The notes below the pieces were generated by a model. It had not been told where the DNA came from. It saw only the letters and a program-made list of their open reading frames with translations, and ran no database searches. This document shows, in pieces, positions 40,952 through 49,951 of a stretch of 64,000 nucleotides of DNA. The translations under genes were made by a program, and so were the position numbers. Each line of letters opens with the position of its first letter. Position 1 is the first letter of the stretch. Where the stretch lies: positions 205,983-269,982 of the forward strand of contig JAGTTS010000005.1 in the NCBI GenBank assembly GCA_018223375.1. The letters run 5' to 3'. The DNA is from Clostridiaceae bacterium Marseille-Q3526 (lineage in GTDB: Bacteria > Bacillota > Clostridia > Lachnospirales > Lachnospiraceae).

Positions 40952-42258
40952 AATTACTGAGACGCCTTCTCATCGGATCGAATGAGAATATCGAGCAGAG
41001 AAACATGATCTGGAATATGATCGGAAGCTTTCTCTACGCTTTCGCCTCCATGATGCTGACCATTGCAGTGATTCAGGTGGTGGGGGAGGATCAGGGAGGC
41101 GATTTTACCTTCGCCTTTACGACCTTTGGCCAGCATATGTTTATGGTGGCCTATTTCGGCATCCGCCCCTTTCACATCACAGATACCAGGCAGAGGTATA
41201 CCTTTGGAGAGTACCTGAGGCTGAGATTTATCACCTGCGGGGCGGCTCTGGCCTTCGGCCTTCTGTATGTGGCTGCCCATGGGGGAACCTATACCAGGGA
41301 GAAAGCCCTCGTCGTATTTCTCATGGTAGGCTATAAGGTGATCGACGGCTTTGCCGACGCCTATGAGGCGGAATTCCAGAGAGACGGGCGCCTGTATCTG
41401 ACGGGAAAATCCAACACATTCCGGACGCTTCTTTCCGTGATTTGCTTCATGGGAAGTCTGATGGCCACAGAAAATCTGGTATTTTCCTGCCTGGTGGCAG
41501 TCGCAGCTCAGGTACTGGGCGTGCTTTTGTTTAACGTCTCTGTGATCGGCTGCATTTCCGGCGTGGACTGGAGAGTGAGGAAACAGAAAACCTGGTGGCT
41601 GTTCCGGGACAATTTTCTTCTGTTTCTCTCGGTTATTATTGACTTTTATGTATTTTCCGCGTCCAAGTACGCGGTGGACGCCAATATGGCCAGCCGCGAT
41701 ATGTCGGTATTCGGTGCTATTTTCATGCCCACCAGCTTTATTAACCTGGTGGCTGGATTTGTCATCCGCCCGTATCTTACGAAGCTGTCGGCTTCCTGGG
41801 AGAAACGGGAGTTTTCCGGCTATCTGGTAGTTGTGAAGCAGCTGGCGGCCATTATCGCCGGCCTCACCGTGTTCGCCGTGGGATCCGCCTGGTTTTTAGG
41901 CATCCCGGTGCTGAGCCTTCTCTACCCCAAGCTGGGATACGCACTGAAGGACTGCCGGACGGCGCTGCTTCTCATTATTCTGGGAGGCGCGGGGAACGCT
42001 TATGTAAACTTATTTTACTATTCGCTTGTGATTATGCAGAAACAGCCTTTTATCTTTATCGGCTATACGGTGGTAGGCGTACTGGCCGTCTGCCTGTCCT
42101 CCCCCTTTGTGCGGGCGGCTGGCATTCTGGGAGGCGCTCTGTCCTACTTTATTTTGATGGCGGCGCTGGCGGCCTGCTTTGGCCTGACGGTGGTGTTCTT
42201 CTACCGGAGAGAGAAAAAGGCGCGTAACATGCCAGGAGAACAGGAGGGATCAAGATGA
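40948..42258 (+). CDS. Wzx-like polysaccharide flippase
   Basis: A 436-residue membrane protein with about twelve hydrophobic segments in the pattern of MATE/Wzx flippases (MOP superfamily). It starts with an ATGA overlap with licD and ends with an ATGA overlap with the transaminase gene. It would move an undecaprenyl-linked oligosaccharide across the membrane. Sequence motifs in this family are weak, so the assignment rests on size, topology and context. The presence of a Wzm-type exporter gene later in the cluster means the cluster may hold two export routes. Confidence 0.75.
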   Translation: MKLLRRLLIGSNENIEQRNMIWNMIGSFLYAFASMMLTIAVIQVVGEDQGGDFTFAFTTFGQHMFMVAYFGIRPFHITDTRQRYTFGEYLRLRFITCGAALAFGLLYVAAHGGTYTREKALVVFLMVGYKVIDGFADAYEAEFQRDGRLYLTGKSNTFRTLLSVICFMGSLMATENLVFSCLVAVAAQVLGVLLFNVSVIGCISGVDWRVRKQKTWWLFRDNFLLFLSVIIDFYVFSASKYAVDANMASRDMSVFGAIFMPTSFINLVAGFVIRPYLTKLSASWEKREFSGYLVVVKQLAAIIAGLTVFAVGSAWFLGIPVLSLLYPKLGYALKDCRTALLLIILGGAGNAYVNLFYYSLVIMQKQPFIFIGYTVVGVLAVCLSSPFVRAAGILGGALSYFILMAALAACFGLTVVFFYRREKKARNMPGEQEGSR

Positions 42259-43346
42259 TCAATTTTGCAGTTGGACCGGTGATGATGGACGAGGAGATAC
42301 GAAGCCTGGGGGCCCAGGAGATTCCGTACTTCCGCACTCCGGAATTTTCCGCCCTGATGAAGGAAAACGAGACTCTGATGAAGCGGTTTGTGAGAGCGGG
42401 AGACGGGGCGCGGGTGCTGTTTCTCACCGGATCCGGAACTGCGGCCATGGAGGCGGCGGTTCTCAATCTGTTTACTGAGAAGGACCGGGTGCTGGTGGTG
42501 AACGGGGGAAGCTTTGGGGCCAGATTTGAAAAGCTGTGCCAGGTGCTTCAGATTCCCCACGAGACCATTTATCTGGAGCCTGGCAAGGCTTTGAAGAAAG
42601 AGCATCTGGACGCTTACGAGGGGAAGAACTTTACCGGTTTCCTGGTCAATGTCCATGAAACCTCCACCGGCGTGTACTACGACATGGATTTGATCTCCGA
42701 TTTCTGCAGGAGAAACGGCCTGGTGCTTCTGGTGGACGCCATCAGCTCTTTTCTGGCCGACGATTTCTTTATGGAAAAATGGGGCGTGGATCTGGTTCTC
42801 ACCGGTTCTCAGAAGGCCTTAGCCCTGCCGCCGGGACTGTCTGTCCTGGTGCTGGGGGAGAGAGCGGTTGAGCGGGTGAAAGAACACACGGTCCGGTCCA
42901 TCTATTTTGACCTGAAGGACTACTTAAAGGACGGCGAGAGGGGACAGACGCCCTACACTCCGGCAGTCAGCGTGCTGATCCAGCTGAACAGGAGGCTCAG
43001 GCGCATTGAGGAGCAGGGGCTTTCGGCGGAGCTTGAGAGAATCCGCCGCCAGGCGGAGGATTTCAGAGAGAAAATCAAATCTCTGCCCTTTGAGATTGTG
43101 TCGGAATCTCTGTCCTTCGGGGAGACTCCGCTTCATCCTACTGGTCAGGGAGCTGACAAAACGCCGGTTTCCGCCTACCGGATCTTTGAGATTTTAAAGG
43201 ATGAGTACGATATTTTTGTCTGCCCCAACGGCGGGGCGCTGGCAGACCGGATTTTCAGGGTCGGCCATATGGGACATTTGACGGAGGCTGACAATGACAG
43301 CCTGATAAGCGCATTGAAAGACATGCAGAACAGGGGGCTTCTGTGA
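42255..43346 (+). CDS. Class V PLP-dependent aminotransferase (AEP/alanine-glyoxylate type)
   Basis: A 363-residue fold-type I aminotransferase. FLTGSGTAAMEAAV binds the cofactor phosphate, VNVHETSTGV and VDAISSF are the central motifs, and TGSQKALALPPG holds the PLP lysine. The pattern is that of the PhnW/AepZ (2-aminoethylphosphonate:pyruvate) and serine/alanine-glyoxylate group. It overlaps the cytidylyltransferase gene by 4 nt. In the known bifunctional protein PntC these two activities, cytidylyltransferase and phosphonate transaminase, are fused; here they are adjacent genes. A phosphonate role is inference, as no PEP mutase gene is in the window. Confidence 0.8.
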   Translation: MINFAVGPVMMDEEIRSLGAQEIPYFRTPEFSALMKENETLMKRFVRAGDGARVLFLTGSGTAAMEAAVLNLFTEKDRVLVVNGGSFGARFEKLCQVLQIPHETIYLEPGKALKKEHLDAYEGKNFTGFLVNVHETSTGVYYDMDLISDFCRRNGLVLLVDAISSFLADDFFMEKWGVDLVLTGSQKALALPPGLSVLVLGERAVERVKEHTVRSIYFDLKDYLKDGERGQTPYTPAVSVLIQLNRRLRRIEEQGLSAELERIRRQAEDFREKIKSLPFEIVSESLSFGETPLHPTGQGADKTPVSAYRIFEILKDEYDIFVCPNGGALADRIFRVGHMGHLTEADNDSLISALKDMQNRGLL

Positions 43347-44131
43347 GAGCATTAATCTTAGCTGCGGGGAGGGGAACCAGGATTTCCCGCTACCTGTCGG
43401 GAAAACCAAAGTGTACGGTGGATATTGGAAACGGCCTCTGCCTGATCCGGTATACGGTGGAGCTGTTAAAGAGCAGGGGGATTTCAGAGATCGGCATTGT
43501 GCTGGGCTACCGGGCCCAGGTGATACGGGACGTGCTGAAGGACTGCTCAGTGAAGTTTTATGTCAACCCGTTTTATGACGTGACAAACAGTATTGCCTCC
43601 GCCTGGTTTGCCGGTTCCTTTGTGGAGGAGGCGGCGCAGGCCGGGGAGGATCTGATGATCATGAACGGCGACGTGTACATGGAGGAGGCTCTGTTAGACC
43701 AGATTCTGGCTGAAAAGAAGAGTCCGGTCATGTTTGCCGACGAGACCAGGAAGGAGACGGCGGACTACAAGTTTTTCTACGAAAACGGCGTCCTGAAAAA
43801 ATACGGAAAAGAACTGTCAGGGGACGATATTACAGGAGAATACATTGGAATCGGACGGTTTTCCGCCTCTTTCCTGCCCTGCTTTACAGAGCGGATGAAC
43901 CAGATGATCGGAGAGCAGCAGCATTCCGTCTGGTGGGAGAACGTGCTGTATGAGATGACGCGGGAGAGAGACGTGTACGTGCAGGATGTGGGAGGACGCT
44001 TCTGGGCCGAGGTGGACTACATCGAGGACTACGAGCGGATTTTAGAGCACAGGAATATCGAGCGGATTATCCCGGCACAGCTGGAGATTCTGCGGCCGGG
44101 AAACCAGGAGAGATCTGAAAATGAATTCTAA
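43343..44131 (+). CDS. LicC-like sugar/phospho-headgroup nucleotidyltransferase
   Basis: A 262-residue Rossmann-type nucleotidyltransferase. The NTP motif is LAAGRGTRISRYLSGKPKC (residues 5-23) and MNGDVYM supplies a metal aspartate; the C-terminal DVGGRFWAEVDYIEDYERI closes the sheet as in LicC and IspD-like enzymes. It probably activates a phosphorylated or phosphonate compound with CTP for the LicD enzyme encoded upstream. Overlaps both neighbours (transaminase by 4 nt, membrane protein by 11 nt). Confidence 0.8.
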   Translation: MRALILAAGRGTRISRYLSGKPKCTVDIGNGLCLIRYTVELLKSRGISEIGIVLGYRAQVIRDVLKDCSVKFYVNPFYDVTNSIASAWFAGSFVEEAAQAGEDLMIMNGDVYMEEALLDQILAEKKSPVMFADETRKETADYKFFYENGVLKKYGKELSGDDITGEYIGIGRFSASFLPCFTERMNQMIGEQQHSVWWENVLYEMTRERDVYVQDVGGRFWAEVDYIEDYERILEHRNIERIIPAQLEILRPGNQERSENEF

Positions 44132-46166
44132 AACAGAGCTTAAAACAGAACCTGAGGCAGAGGTTAAGGCAGATTCAGGCACTGATTCGAAAGCAGGATT
44201 TAAAACAGCTTCCGGGGCAGGAGGGCGCAGAAGACGGCTTTTAAAGGCAGGAGCCTGGACCGTGTTTGTATTCTTCTTCGGGCTTTTGCTGGAGCTGTTC
44301 TGCAACCTTTCTCTTTTTCAGAATGAAAAGGAAGGAAATTTCCCGATTCCTCTGTCAGAGGTGGAGTACGAGGGCTTTCGGCTGGATCAGGGGGAGCGCC
44401 TCCTCCTGACGGAAGATGCCGGAACGATACGGATTCCCGTGGGGGCGTATGTGGGAGAGGTGGCCTGTTCCTACGATTACGACGGTCTTCTGAACATGAC
44501 GGTCAGGGCCTATGTGGAAAATGAGTACGGGGAGGTTCGGGAGAGGGACGCTGAAATTTTTCTCGACAAAAATCCCAAGACGATACAGACGGCCTGGATT
44601 CCTGTGGGGAAGGAGACAGACTGCGTTGAGCTTTCCGTCAGCCGGGGAGACCTCTATGAGCCGGGACTTTCCTATATTGACTTTGCCTCCATGCCCTTAT
44701 CTTTCACAGGCTTTGAGGCGGTGACAGAGGCGGCGGTCAATCCCTTCCGCCTGTGTTTCTTCTGGTGCGCTGCAGGAACAGTTATCTTTCTGATTGTCTG
44801 CAGAAGCTGGATTGGACGCCATGCGGAGGCAGGTTTTCTGGTCCTCGCGCTCACAGGAGGCCTCCTGCTCTCCCTCTCCCTGCCGGCCAACAAGGTGGGC
44901 TTTGACGAGGAAATCCACTTTGAGCAGAGCTGCTGGATCGCCCATTACAGAGATCCGGTGCAGCTATCTCCTTCTGTGTTTCAGGAGTTTTCTGCCGGGA
45001 TCGACACCTGGCCGCTGAACCAGCCGGGAGGGCTCAGAGAGCAGAGAGAACTGAACCGCTATCTGGATCAGACGGGAGACTACAGAAACGGTTCCATCTG
45101 CTGGAGCGCAGACCTGAATAAGACCACGTTTACCGGCTATCTGGGCCAGGCAGCCCTTTTAAAGGCCGGAGAAATATTCCGCCTGCCGTTTTCCATGCTC
45201 TTTAAGCTGGGACGGCTGGGAAATCTTCTGATCTACGCCCTGGCGATGGCTCTGGCTATCCGGAAAACGCCGGTGGGAAAGGGAATGCTGGCCTTTATCG
45301 GCCTGATGCCGGCGCCCATGATGCTGGCGGGCGTCTACTCCTACGATCCGACAGTGACAGCCTTTACGGCTCTGTCCTGCGCCTATATTCTGGAGGCGGT
45401 TCTGAACCCGGAGAGACGGCTGTCCTGGCGGGAGTTTGCCATTATCATAGGCGCGTTTTTCTGGGGATGCCGGATCAAGGCCGTCTATGCGCCGCTGATC
45501 TTAATGGGCTTTTTAATTCCTGCGGATCGGTTTGAGACGAAGAAAAAGAAGAACTGGATGCGGGCCGGCTTTGCGGCCATGTTTCTGCTTATGATGGCCT
45601 CCTTTGTGCTGCCGGTTCTCATCTCTCCCAGCGAGACGGCAGATCTGCGGGGAGGAGCCACCAGCGAGGCGGGTCAGATGGCCTACGTGCTGGGACAGCC
45701 GCTGGCCTACGCGGCGGTGCTGTTTAAAAATATTTTCTCCAGTTTTCCGTCCTATGTGCTGGGCGAGAGAGCCCTTGGAACGCTGGGCCATCTGGGTGTG
45801 GTTTCCTTCCCATGGCTGCTGTACGCGGCCAGCGCGGCGGTTATCCTCACAGATACCAGGAGTTCCTGTGGAAAAACCCTGACAAAAATCCAGAGACTGT
45901 GGATTTTTCTCCTGTCCGGAGCCTGCGCCGTGCTGGTGTGGACATCCATGTACATTGCCTTTACCCCGCCTGGGAATACTTATATTGAAGGCGTTCAGGG
46001 AAGGTATTACCTGCCGTTTCTGTTTTTGGTGTGGCTGGCGGTAAGCCCCTCCTGCGTGCAGGTAAAGCTGAAAAATTCTGTGTATTATCCGCTGGTGCTG
46101 GCCCTGGCGGGAACTGTGTTCTACGCCGTTTACGCGGCGGATGTGCTGTCGGCGCTGTGTCTGTAG
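44121..46166 (+). CDS. Large membrane protein of the DUF2142 family
   Basis: A 681-residue protein with a polar, Lys/Glu-rich N-terminal tail (1-35), one membrane segment (about 40-65), an extracytoplasmic beta-rich domain (about 70-200) and roughly ten further hydrophobic segments. The motif KVGFDEEIHFEQS just after the second membrane segment matches the acidic first-loop motif of DUF2142 and GT-C type proteins. It is therefore probably a polyprenyl-phosphate-sugar-dependent glycosyltransferase acting outside the membrane. It starts 11 nt inside the preceding gene. Confidence 0.75.
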   Translation: MNSKTELKTEPEAEVKADSGTDSKAGFKTASGAGGRRRRLLKAGAWTVFVFFFGLLLELFCNLSLFQNEKEGNFPIPLSEVEYEGFRLDQGERLLLTEDAGTIRIPVGAYVGEVACSYDYDGLLNMTVRAYVENEYGEVRERDAEIFLDKNPKTIQTAWIPVGKETDCVELSVSRGDLYEPGLSYIDFASMPLSFTGFEAVTEAAVNPFRLCFFWCAAGTVIFLIVCRSWIGRHAEAGFLVLALTGGLLLSLSLPANKVGFDEEIHFEQSCWIAHYRDPVQLSPSVFQEFSAGIDTWPLNQPGGLREQRELNRYLDQTGDYRNGSICWSADLNKTTFTGYLGQAALLKAGEIFRLPFSMLFKLGRLGNLLIYALAMALAIRKTPVGKGMLAFIGLMPAPMMLAGVYSYDPTVTAFTALSCAYILEAVLNPERRLSWREFAIIIGAFFWGCRIKAVYAPLILMGFLIPADRFETKKKKNWMRAGFAAMFLLMMASFVLPVLISPSETADLRGGATSEAGQMAYVLGQPLAYAAVLFKNIFSSFPSYVLGERALGTLGHLGVVSFPWLLYAASAAVILTDTRSSCGKTLTKIQRLWIFLLSGACAVLVWTSMYIAFTPPGNTYIEGVQGRYYLPFLFLVWLAVSPSCVQVKLKNSVYYPLVLALAGTVFYAVYAADVLSALCL

Positions 46167-46178
46167 GGAGGAAATGAG

Positions 46179-47000
46179 ATGATAGAAAAGAAGGAAAAAA
46201 AACTGCACACGTTCGCCATCTGCGCCTACGGCGATTCTCCCTATCTGGAGGAATGCATGGCCTCTCTGGCCTGCCAGAGGCAGAAATCGGAGATCATCTG
46301 CTGCACCTCCACGCCCAGTCCCTATATTGAAGGGCTGGCGGAAAAATACAGGATTCCCCTCTATGTGAGGGAGGGGGAAAGCGGGATCAGGGAGGACTGG
46401 CTGTTTGCCTACAGGAAGGCTTCCGGAGATCTGGTGACTATCGCCCACCAGGACGACAGGTATGAAAAGCGGTATGCAGAGACGCTGTTCTCCATGTATG
46501 AGAAATACCCGGATATGACGGTATTCTGCAGCGACTACGCCACCCTTCGGATGGAGCGGGAGACGGAGGCGCCGAAGCTTCAGCTGGTAAACGCTGTCTG
46601 GCTGGTGAAAAAGCTGCTGCGCCTGCCCCTGCGGTTTAAGGGGCTTTCTGACAGGAAGGCAGTCAAGCGGGCGGCGCTTTTATTCGGCAACTCCGTCTGC
46701 TGTCCGTCCTGCACGTACAATAAAAAGCTGATAGGAGATCAGCTGTTTGAGTCGGACTTTGAGTTTGCCCTGGACTGGGACAATCTCTACCAGCTGGCCT
46801 GCCGCCCCGGCCGGTTTGTCTGCTCCGAGAGGCCTCTGATTTTTTACCGGGTGCATCCGGGGGCTACCACGAAGCAGTGCATTGAGGACAACCGGAGAAA
46901 AAACGACGAGACCGCCATGTTTAGGAAAATGTGGCCGGAATCAATGGTAAAGCTTTTCATGCATTTTTACAAAAAGGCCTACAGGGCCTACGAGAAATAG
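46179..47000 (+). CDS. Glycosyltransferase family 2
   Basis: A 273-residue GT-A fold enzyme behind GGGAGG. FAICAYGDSPYLEECMASL is the opening strand/helix, and AHQDD gives the DxD-like metal site. ALDWDNLYQLA is in the acceptor region. The basic C-terminal end suggests loose membrane contact. It transfers a sugar to the lipid-linked glycan; the sugar is unknown. Followed after 20 bp by a second GT2 gene. Confidence 0.85.
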   Translation: MIEKKEKKLHTFAICAYGDSPYLEECMASLACQRQKSEIICCTSTPSPYIEGLAEKYRIPLYVREGESGIREDWLFAYRKASGDLVTIAHQDDRYEKRYAETLFSMYEKYPDMTVFCSDYATLRMERETEAPKLQLVNAVWLVKKLLRLPLRFKGLSDRKAVKRAALLFGNSVCCPSCTYNKKLIGDQLFESDFEFALDWDNLYQLACRPGRFVCSERPLIFYRVHPGATTKQCIEDNRRKNDETAMFRKMWPESMVKLFMHFYKKAYRAYEK

Positions 47001-47020
47001 AGTTCAAACAGAGAAGTTGA

Positions 47021-48001
47021 ATGGAGAACACAGCCATGGAACAGGGAACGATAAAAACAGTGGACGCTGTGATTCCGGTGTACCGCCCGGGAAAAAGCTT
47101 TGAGGAGCTTTTAAAACGTCTGAGCCAGCAGGAATACCCCCTGCGCCGGGTGATTATCATGAACACAGAAGAGCAGTATTGGAACACAGAATATGAGACC
47201 GCCTTTTTGGCAGCAGGAGAGGGAAAGGGACCAAAGCTTCAGGTACACCACCTTTCAAAAGCGGAATTTGACCACGGGGCCACCAGAGACCGGGGCATCC
47301 GCCTGTCAGACGCCGACGTCTGCATCTGCATGACCCACGACGCAGTCCCGGGGGACGCCAGACTGGTGGGAAACCTGGTAAAGGCTCTGGAGGCGGGGGA
47401 GGACATAGCGGCGGCTTACGCCAGGCAGCTTCCATTTGAGGATTGTTCTGTGATTGAAACCTACACCCGCTCCTTCAACTATCCGGAAACCAGCCGCATA
47501 AAATCTATGGCAGACCTGAAGGAACTGGGAATCAAGACGTATTTCTGTTCCAATGTCTGCGCCGCTTACCGGACGGATATTTACAGAAAGCTGGGCGGCT
47601 TCATAAAGAAGACCATTTTCAACGAGGACATGATCTACGCGGCGGGAGCCATGAAGCAGGGGTACCGGATCGCCTACGCGGCAGACGCCGTGGTGTTCCA
47701 CTCCCACAATTATACGGCTTTAGAGCAGCTTCGGCGGAATTTTGACCTGGCGGTGTCCCAGGCAGACCACCCGGAGGTCTTTGCAGGCATTTCCTCTGAG
47801 GGAGAGGGCATCCGCCTGGTAAAAAGGACGGCGGCGTTTCTGCTCAGAAAGGGAAAATGGTATCTGATTCCGCAGCTGGCCGTACACAGCGGTTTTAAAT
47901 ACATGGGGTATTTTCTGGGAAAACGGTACCGCAGGCTTCCGAAGAAGGTGGTTATGGGGCTTACCATGAACAAAGCCTACTGGGATAAGCCGGGAATATA
48001 G
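47021..48001 (+). CDS. Glycosyltransferase family 2, rhamnosyltransferase-like
   Basis: A 326-residue GT2 enzyme. VDAVIPVYRPG opens the fold. The motif FDHGATRDRGIR is typical of bacterial rhamnosyltransferases, and FNEDMIYAAGAMKQGYRIAYA gives the catalytic ED region. ATG 47036, 9 nt after GGAG, is an alternative start. Rhamnose as donor fits the nearby rfbC gene for dTDP-rhamnose synthesis. Probably adds rhamnose to the growing repeat unit. Confidence 0.85.
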   Translation: MENTAMEQGTIKTVDAVIPVYRPGKSFEELLKRLSQQEYPLRRVIIMNTEEQYWNTEYETAFLAAGEGKGPKLQVHHLSKAEFDHGATRDRGIRLSDADVCICMTHDAVPGDARLVGNLVKALEAGEDIAAAYARQLPFEDCSVIETYTRSFNYPETSRIKSMADLKELGIKTYFCSNVCAAYRTDIYRKLGGFIKKTIFNEDMIYAAGAMKQGYRIAYAADAVVFHSHNYTALEQLRRNFDLAVSQADHPEVFAGISSEGEGIRLVKRTAAFLLRKGKWYLIPQLAVHSGFKYMGYFLGKRYRRLPKKVVMGLTMNKAYWDKPGI

Positions 48002-48034
48002 AAATAACGGGATATACAAGCGACGGAGGACAAT

Positions 48035-48727
48035 ATGTCGGATTTACTGATTGTGATACCAGCCTACAACGAGGAGAGCAATATTGAGAAGGTGGTGGAC
48101 CGCCTGATAAAAGGCTTTCCCCAGTACGACTACCTTGTGATCAACGACGGTTCCAGGGACAGGACAGGGGAAATCTGCCGGGCCCGTGGGTATGAATTTT
48201 TAGATCTGCCAGTCAACCTGGGGCTGGCGGGAGGCTTTCAGGCAGGGCTTAAATACGCGGCGAAGAAGGGCTACCGCTACGCGGTCCAGCTGGACGGAGA
48301 CGGGCAGCACCGCCCGGAGTACCTGGAGGCCATGATGAAAAAGATGGAGGAGGGGTACGACATTGTCATCGGATCCCGGTTTGTAGGGGCAAAAAAGCCG
48401 CTTTCCATGCGCATGATAGGAAGCCGTCTGATTGAGTGGGCCATCCGCCTGACAACGGGGGTAACCATCAAGGATCCCACCTCCGGCCTCCGCATGTTTA
48501 ACCAGAATATGATACGCGAATTTGCCGGGGGATTAAACTACGGCCCGGAACCGGACACAGTGTCCTACCTGATTAAGGCGGGGGCCAGAGTGGCGGAAAT
48601 TCCTGTGATTATGGACGAGAGAGTGCAGGGAGCCAGCTACCTGACGCCGGTTAAGTCTGTTTTCTATATGGCGAAAATCCTGCTGTCGATTCTGCTGATT
48701 CAGAGCTTTCGGAAGCGGGAAGGGTAA
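48035..48727 (+). CDS. Glycosyltransferase family 2, dolichol-phosphate mannose synthase-like
   Basis: A 230-residue GT2 enzyme behind GGAGG. LLIVIPAYNEESNI, DGSRDRT, QLDGDGQH (DxD) and the later DPTSGLRMFN match the DPM1/polyprenyl-phosphate glycosyltransferase group. No C-terminal membrane domain is fused, but the next gene encodes a small DUF2304 membrane protein that commonly accompanies such enzymes. It would make a polyprenyl-phosphate sugar used outside the membrane, possibly by the DUF2142 protein. Confidence 0.85.
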   Translation: MSDLLIVIPAYNEESNIEKVVDRLIKGFPQYDYLVINDGSRDRTGEICRARGYEFLDLPVNLGLAGGFQAGLKYAAKKGYRYAVQLDGDGQHRPEYLEAMMKKMEEGYDIVIGSRFVGAKKPLSMRMIGSRLIEWAIRLTTGVTIKDPTSGLRMFNQNMIREFAGGLNYGPEPDTVSYLIKAGARVAEIPVIMDERVQGASYLTPVKSVFYMAKILLSILLIQSFRKREG

Positions 48728-48742
48728 GGAGGCGAGAAGACT

Positions 48743-49102
48743 GTGACATTGCTTTTGAGAATTGTTTTAATTGTAGCTTCTGTTCTGACAACCGTATTAA
48801 TTCTTCGGAAAATCAGGCAGTCCAAGCTGCAGATAGAGGATTCCCTGTTCTGGATTGGTTTTTCCTTTATGCTGATCCTGTTCAGCGTATTTCCCATTGT
48901 GCCCACTGTGCTGGCGGAGCTGGCGGGGACCTATTCCACCTCCAATTTTATTTTCCTGTTCGTCATTTTCCTGCTGATTGTCAAGCTGTTCCACATGACT
49001 ATCAAGCAGTCCCAGATGGAGACGCGGCTCAGAGAGCTGGTTCAGAAAATGGCCATCGACGAGAAGGAGGAGAGGGATCGGGCGAAAGAGAAAGAGGATT
49101 AG
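48743..49102 (+). CDS. DUF2304 small membrane protein
   Basis: GTG 48743 after AAGGAGG (10 nt). 119 residues with three hydrophobic segments (about 3-20, 33-60 and 68-88) and a charged coiled C-terminus rich in Lys/Glu. The SLFWIGFSFMLILFSVFP segment is typical of DUF2304 proteins, which are encoded next to polyprenyl-phosphate glycosyltransferases. Role unknown, probably membrane anchoring or assistance of the preceding enzyme. It ends about 40 bp before palindromic repeat copy B. Confidence 0.8.
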   Translation: MTLLLRIVLIVASVLTTVLILRKIRQSKLQIEDSLFWIGFSFMLILFSVFPIVPTVLAELAGTYSTSNFIFLFVIFLLIVKLFHMTIKQSQMETRLRELVQKMAIDEKEERDRAKEKED

Positions 49103-49141
49103 GCGGTCCGCTGAAAGGGGATATGCCGGGAAAAAACGTTT

Positions 49142-49208
49142 GGAAGAGGAAAAAAGTTTTCCAAGCTCTACTAAAAGCTTAGCCGCTGGAAAACTTTTTT
49201 TTTCTGCA
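49142..49208. repeat. Palindromic repeat, copy B
   Basis: GGAAAAAAGTTTTCC and GGAAAACTTTTTTTTTC arms around a 23-nt loop that is the reverse complement of the copy A loop (38840-38862) with three differences. Orientation is opposite to copy A. It may also serve as a terminator for the DUF2304 gene because a nine-T run follows the second GGAAAAC. Confidence 0.75.
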
Positions 49209-49249
49209 ATAAGTAACTGTGCGCCCGCCTCGTTCCCGCTGCCCCGCTC

Positions 49250-49278
49250 TTGCCAGAACGGGCGGATAGTGGTATAGT
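49250..49278 (+). promoter_or_regulatory. Promoter of rfbC
   Basis: TTGCCA (49250-49255), 17-bp spacer, TATAGT (49273-49278), 77 bp before the rfbC start. Confidence 0.7.
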
Positions 49279-49354
49279 AGGGAAAGCCTGAAAACAGACG
49301 ATGAAGAAGTGAAACTTGTAATAAAGAAAACAGAAGAAAGGCAGGAATAAAAAG

Positions 49355-49909
49355 ATGGGAAAGATTAAAGTGACTCCGTGCGATATCAAGGGGCTTTATG
49401 TGATTGAACCCACTGTATTTAAGGATGAGAGAGGCTATTTTGTAGAGACCTACAATCAGAATGACTTTAAGGAAGCTGGCCTTGACATGGTATTTGTCCA
49501 GGACAATCAGTCCATGTCTGTGAAGGGCGTGCTGAGGGGACTCCACTACCAGAAGCAGTATCCGCAGGGAAAGCTGGTCCGCGCCATCCGCGGTACGGTG
49601 TTCGACGTGGCTGTGGACCTGCGGGCTGATTCCGAGACCTACGGCAAGTGGTTCGGCGTGGTTCTGTCTGCTGAGAATAAGAAGCAGTTCTATATTCCGG
49701 AAGGATTTGCCCATGGATTCCTGGTACTGTCCGACGAGGCGGAGTTTGCCTACAAATGCACCGATTTTTACCATCCTGGCGATGAGGGCGGACTGGCCTG
49801 GGACGATCCGGAGATTGGCGTAGAGTGGCCGATTGAAGAGGGAATGGAGCTGATTATTTCTGAGAAAGATCAGAAATGGGGCGGTTTTAAGGATACTTTC
49901 CGTTTTTAA
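49355..49909 (+). CDS. rfbC: dTDP-4-dehydrorhamnose 3,5-epimerase
   Basis: A 184-residue cupin of normal RmlC length. FKDERGYFVETYNQNDF, the GVLRGLHYQ motif with the catalytic histidine, and GTVFDVAVDLR with the partner aspartate are all present, followed by YIPEGFAHGFLVLSD. It makes dTDP-4-keto-L-rhamnose. The other dTDP-rhamnose genes (rfbA, rfbB, rfbD) are not in the window and must lie elsewhere. Transcribed from its own promoter together with the Wzm gene. Confidence 0.95.
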   Translation: MGKIKVTPCDIKGLYVIEPTVFKDERGYFVETYNQNDFKEAGLDMVFVQDNQSMSVKGVLRGLHYQKQYPQGKLVRAIRGTVFDVAVDLRADSETYGKWFGVVLSAENKKQFYIPEGFAHGFLVLSDEAEFAYKCTDFYHPGDEGGLAWDDPEIGVEWPIEEGMELIISEKDQKWGGFKDTFRF

Positions 49910-49951
49910 TATTGAATGTTTTGATATTGAAAACGGATTCGGAGGTAATGA

